Shown piece by piece: positions 62,352-64,000 of a stretch of DNA of 64,000 nt (position 1 is the first letter of the stretch; every line of letters begins with the position of its first letter). Origin of the DNA: Sulfuracidifex metallicus DSM 6482 = JCM 9184 (GTDB lineage Archaea; Thermoproteota; Thermoprotei_A; Sulfolobales; Sulfolobaceae). Location: NCBI GenBank assembly GCA_032834875.1, contig CP135238.1, forward strand, positions 1,432,011 to 1,496,010, given 5' to 3'. The translations under genes were made by a program, and so were the position numbers. The notes below the pieces were generated by a model. It saw nothing but the letters and a program-made list of their open reading frames with translations. It was not told the DNA's origin and made no database searches.

Positions 62352-62752
62352 TACATTCCACCTAAAATAGACTTTAGCCTTCTTTCAATTTCTTCACGTG
62401 GAACAGCTCCCACTATTTCGTCTACGGGTTCTCCATTCTTAAAGAATAGTATAGTAGGCAGACTGAACACTCCATATCTCCCAGCTATGTCAGGGCTCTC
62501 GTCTGAGTTGAGTTTTCCAAATCCCACTTGAGGATAATCTGAGGCTAATTCCTCAACGATCGGTGCCAGCATTATACATGGAGCGCACCACTCAGCCCAG
62601 AAGTCAACTACTGCTATCTTGTGAGTTTTCAGGAAATCATCGAAGGTCTTTGAATCTAGATGCATAACTTCTCCTTCCACCTTATTTGTCATGCCTTTCA
62701 GTTTCTCGTTAAGAAGCTTTTCTAGCTCTGGGTCTTTTTCTTCTTGGGTCAT
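62351..62752 (-). CDS. trx: Thioredoxin
   Basis: The 133-residue protein has a thioredoxin domain after a 30-residue charged N-terminal extension. The active site is FWAEWCAPCIML (Cys56, Cys59), CAPC rather than the usual CGPC. The cis-Pro segment FSLPTILFFKNGEPV is present. The Ala in place of Gly shifts redox potential in related proteins. It reduces disulfides such as peroxiredoxin's; the 1-Cys enzyme at 9045-9764 is a possible partner. The next gene overlaps its stop codon by one base. Confidence 0.95.
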   Translation of the reverse strand: MTQEEKDPELEKLLNEKLKGMTNKVEGEVMHLDSKTFDDFLKTHKIAVVDFWAEWCAPCIMLAPIVEELASDYPQVGFGKLNSDESPDIAGRYGVFSLPTILFFKNGEPVDEIVGAVPREEIERRLKSILGGM

Positions 62753-62922
62753 ACTCTAAACTAAGGTCAGTAACATAATAAAGTTTTTATCAGATGTAGC
62801 TAAATGCATCTAAAATATTGAAATATAATATAAATTTATTTTTTTATTTAGTATACATAATACATGTATAGGCTAAAAGTGGATATAAGCGTTAATAATT
62901 TTCGATGTAACTAGTAGAAGAC

Positions 62923-63822
62923 ATGTATAACTTAGTGGTTATAGGTGCAGGGATAACTGGAGTATGGTCTGCCTTCATGAAGAAGGACGACGTTTTACTG
63001 GTGGAGAAAGAGAAAAGCATAGGTAAGAATTCCTTGTCTAGTCTGTGGTCAATTATGCCTCCTCTTTGTGGCGAATTTCAAGACTTATGCTTAGCTTCTG
63101 AGAAGGATTATGATGACGTCTGTTTCAATTTAGGAGTTTTCTGCAAAAAGACCCATATACTTAAACTTGATGATTTCACGGGTAAGGGGAAACTAATTGG
63201 CAAGAATGAAGTAAGGACTTTCGAGCCCCAGCTTGACGTTGACAAGGCTGAAATGTTTGAGAATGGCATGTTCGTAGAAGGAAGTGAGTTCTTTACAAGA
63301 ATGGAAGATGTCTTAAACGTTGAAACAGGAACGGAAGTGTTAAGGATAAATTATGATGGTAATTCAATTAAATCATTAGAGACTAACAAGGGAGAGATAT
63401 CTGCTAAATATTTTATATTTTCTACGGGTTTTTTAACTAAAAAAATGTTCCATGAGGATATATCCTTATTTAAGGGTCATCTAATAAGGACTAAAAAGGT
63501 AGGGCTTAACGGCATTTTAATAAGCAGAAATAGAATTGCAGTAGAAGGAAGAGACCTTTACTTGAATGGAGATTCAGTAAACACTGAAGATCCTTCGGTT
63601 ATCTACGACGAACTGAGGGAGACAGTTTCCATAATTTCTAAGTTCCTACGAATTGACACCTCTACCTTGTCCGTTTTAACAGGTTTTAGGACCGTGTCAA
63701 CAAACGGAAAACCGTTGATAAAGAAGGTCTCCAGTAACGCAGTACTGCTGACTGGCTATAAGTTCGGTTTCGCCTTAGCCCCATATTTAGCTAGAGAAGG
63801 AATAAAGTTATTGGGAGCGTAG
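62923..63822 (+). CDS. FAD-dependent oxidoreductase, DAO family
   Basis: The 299-residue flavoprotein has the FAD site NLVVIGAGITGVWSAF at the N terminus and LTGFRTVSTNGKPLIKKV near the end, the pattern of the D-amino-acid oxidase/glycerol-3-phosphate dehydrogenase family. It is short for the group. Cysteines are numerous (CGEFQDLCLA and VCFNLGVFCK). The substrate is unknown. The dtdA-like gene starts 9 bases after the stop and is probably in the same operon. Confidence 0.85.
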   Translation: MYNLVVIGAGITGVWSAFMKKDDVLLVEKEKSIGKNSLSSLWSIMPPLCGEFQDLCLASEKDYDDVCFNLGVFCKKTHILKLDDFTGKGKLIGKNEVRTFEPQLDVDKAEMFENGMFVEGSEFFTRMEDVLNVETGTEVLRINYDGNSIKSLETNKGEISAKYFIFSTGFLTKKMFHEDISLFKGHLIRTKKVGLNGILISRNRIAVEGRDLYLNGDSVNTEDPSVIYDELRETVSIISKFLRIDTSTLSVLTGFRTVSTNGKPLIKKVSSNAVLLTGYKFGFALAPYLAREGIKLLGA

Positions 63823-63831
63823 GGATGCAGA

Positions 63832-64000
63832 GTGACGAAAATTGCTATATCTCTAAAGGATCAAGTAGGGCTTACGGTCAAAAGGCTAGGCTACGCCTTT
63901 GAGGAATTAGACGGTGACGTTATAGATTTTACTTACACTGGAAGCGAGCCGTTGGTTGTAATATGTCGACATGAAAGCTCTTCCAGAAAACCGTCTTTAA
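63832..64000 (+). CDS. dtdA: D-aminoacyl-tRNA deacylase (DtdA), 5' part only
   Basis: Only the first 56 codons are in the window. From GTG 63832 the frame reads ISLKDQVGLTVKRLGYAFEE and then PLVVICRHESSSRKPSL, which matches the archaeal D-aminoacyl-tRNA deacylase DtdA, whose family has 'sRH.S.s..PsLTVH' at this place. The enzyme removes D-amino acids from tRNA. An ATG at 63825 opens another frame that soon stops. The gene is cut by the window end. It follows the DAO-family gene by 9 bases; together they suggest handling of D-amino acids. Confidence 0.85.
   Translation, partial: MTKIAISLKDQVGLTVKRLGYAFEELDGDVIDFTYTGSEPLVVICRHESSSRKPSL

Overview
The window is chromosomal DNA from a thermoacidophilic crenarchaeote of the order Sulfolobales. 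The evidence is a near-identical Sul7d chromatin protein (868-1056), a zinc-containing ferredoxin with the full H/H/H/D zinc ligand set (15240-15554), doxDA thiosulfate:quinone oxidoreductase genes, two copies of the Sulfolobus-restricted DUF929 family, AT-rich DNA, and many apparently leaderless genes with a TATA box 25-30 bases before the start codon. The exact genus cannot be settled by reading; sulfur-oxidising relatives such as Acidianus, Sulfuracidifex or Metallosphaera fit.

Layout. 1-9000: small zinc-finger protein, Sul7d, amino-acid permease, nucleotidyltransferase-like gene with a suspicious 5' end, a flavin disulfide reductase, CBS protein, a cytosolic PBP-like protein, and a three-gene ABC ATPase operon. 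9000-17000: 1-Cys peroxiredoxin, a canonical C/D box sRNA (about 9890-9955), two DUF929 proteins, a DEAD-box helicase with DEVD, a divergent NRAMP-like transporter, zinc ferredoxin and thioesterase. 17000-25600: methyltransferase, PAP2-like protein, second permease, doxDA, MFS transporter, 2-hydroxyacid dehydrogenase, and a NicO/UreH-like metal transporter. 25600-36900: a surface protein divergent from a membrane Ser/Thr kinase, two ABC-2 exporters, two universal stress proteins, and a tightly coupled tusA-like / sulfide:quinone reductase-like / DUF1641 operon. 36900-47000: a 50-codon zinc-ribbon gene, 3-hydroxyacyl-CoA dehydrogenase, MscS channel, AarF/UbiB kinase, Hsp20, a class II amidotransferase, a PaREP1-like / racemase-like / zinc-cluster gene set, and a GH31 glucosidase.

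47000-64000 is rich in core information genes: Nob1-like RNase, NAD kinase, ferredoxin-NADP reductase-like flavoprotein, Trm5/TYW2-like tRNA enzyme, DUF371, CRM-domain protein, RNase P Rpp21, Nep1, TldD/TldE, CDF exporter, a MqnD-like protein, YjjX-type NTPase, an NDH-2/SQR-like flavoprotein, thioredoxin, and the start of a D-aminoacyl-tRNA deacylase gene that runs off the end.

How it works together. Sulfur oxidation is represented by doxDA, the TusA/SQR/DUF1641 operon and a second SQR-like flavoprotein, all expected to feed electrons to the membrane quinone pool. Redox defence and transfer are represented by peroxiredoxin, thioredoxin and several flavoproteins. Ribosome and tRNA maturation genes cluster at 48000-54300. 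I saw no rRNA or tRNA gene, CRISPR array or insertion sequence. The most noteworthy items are the C/D sRNA, the TusA/SQR/DUF1641 operon, the MqnD-like gene in a lineage with thiophene-type quinones, two unlisted small proteins, two genes whose 5' ends do not fit normal start rules, and several intergenic inverted repeats that look like operators.
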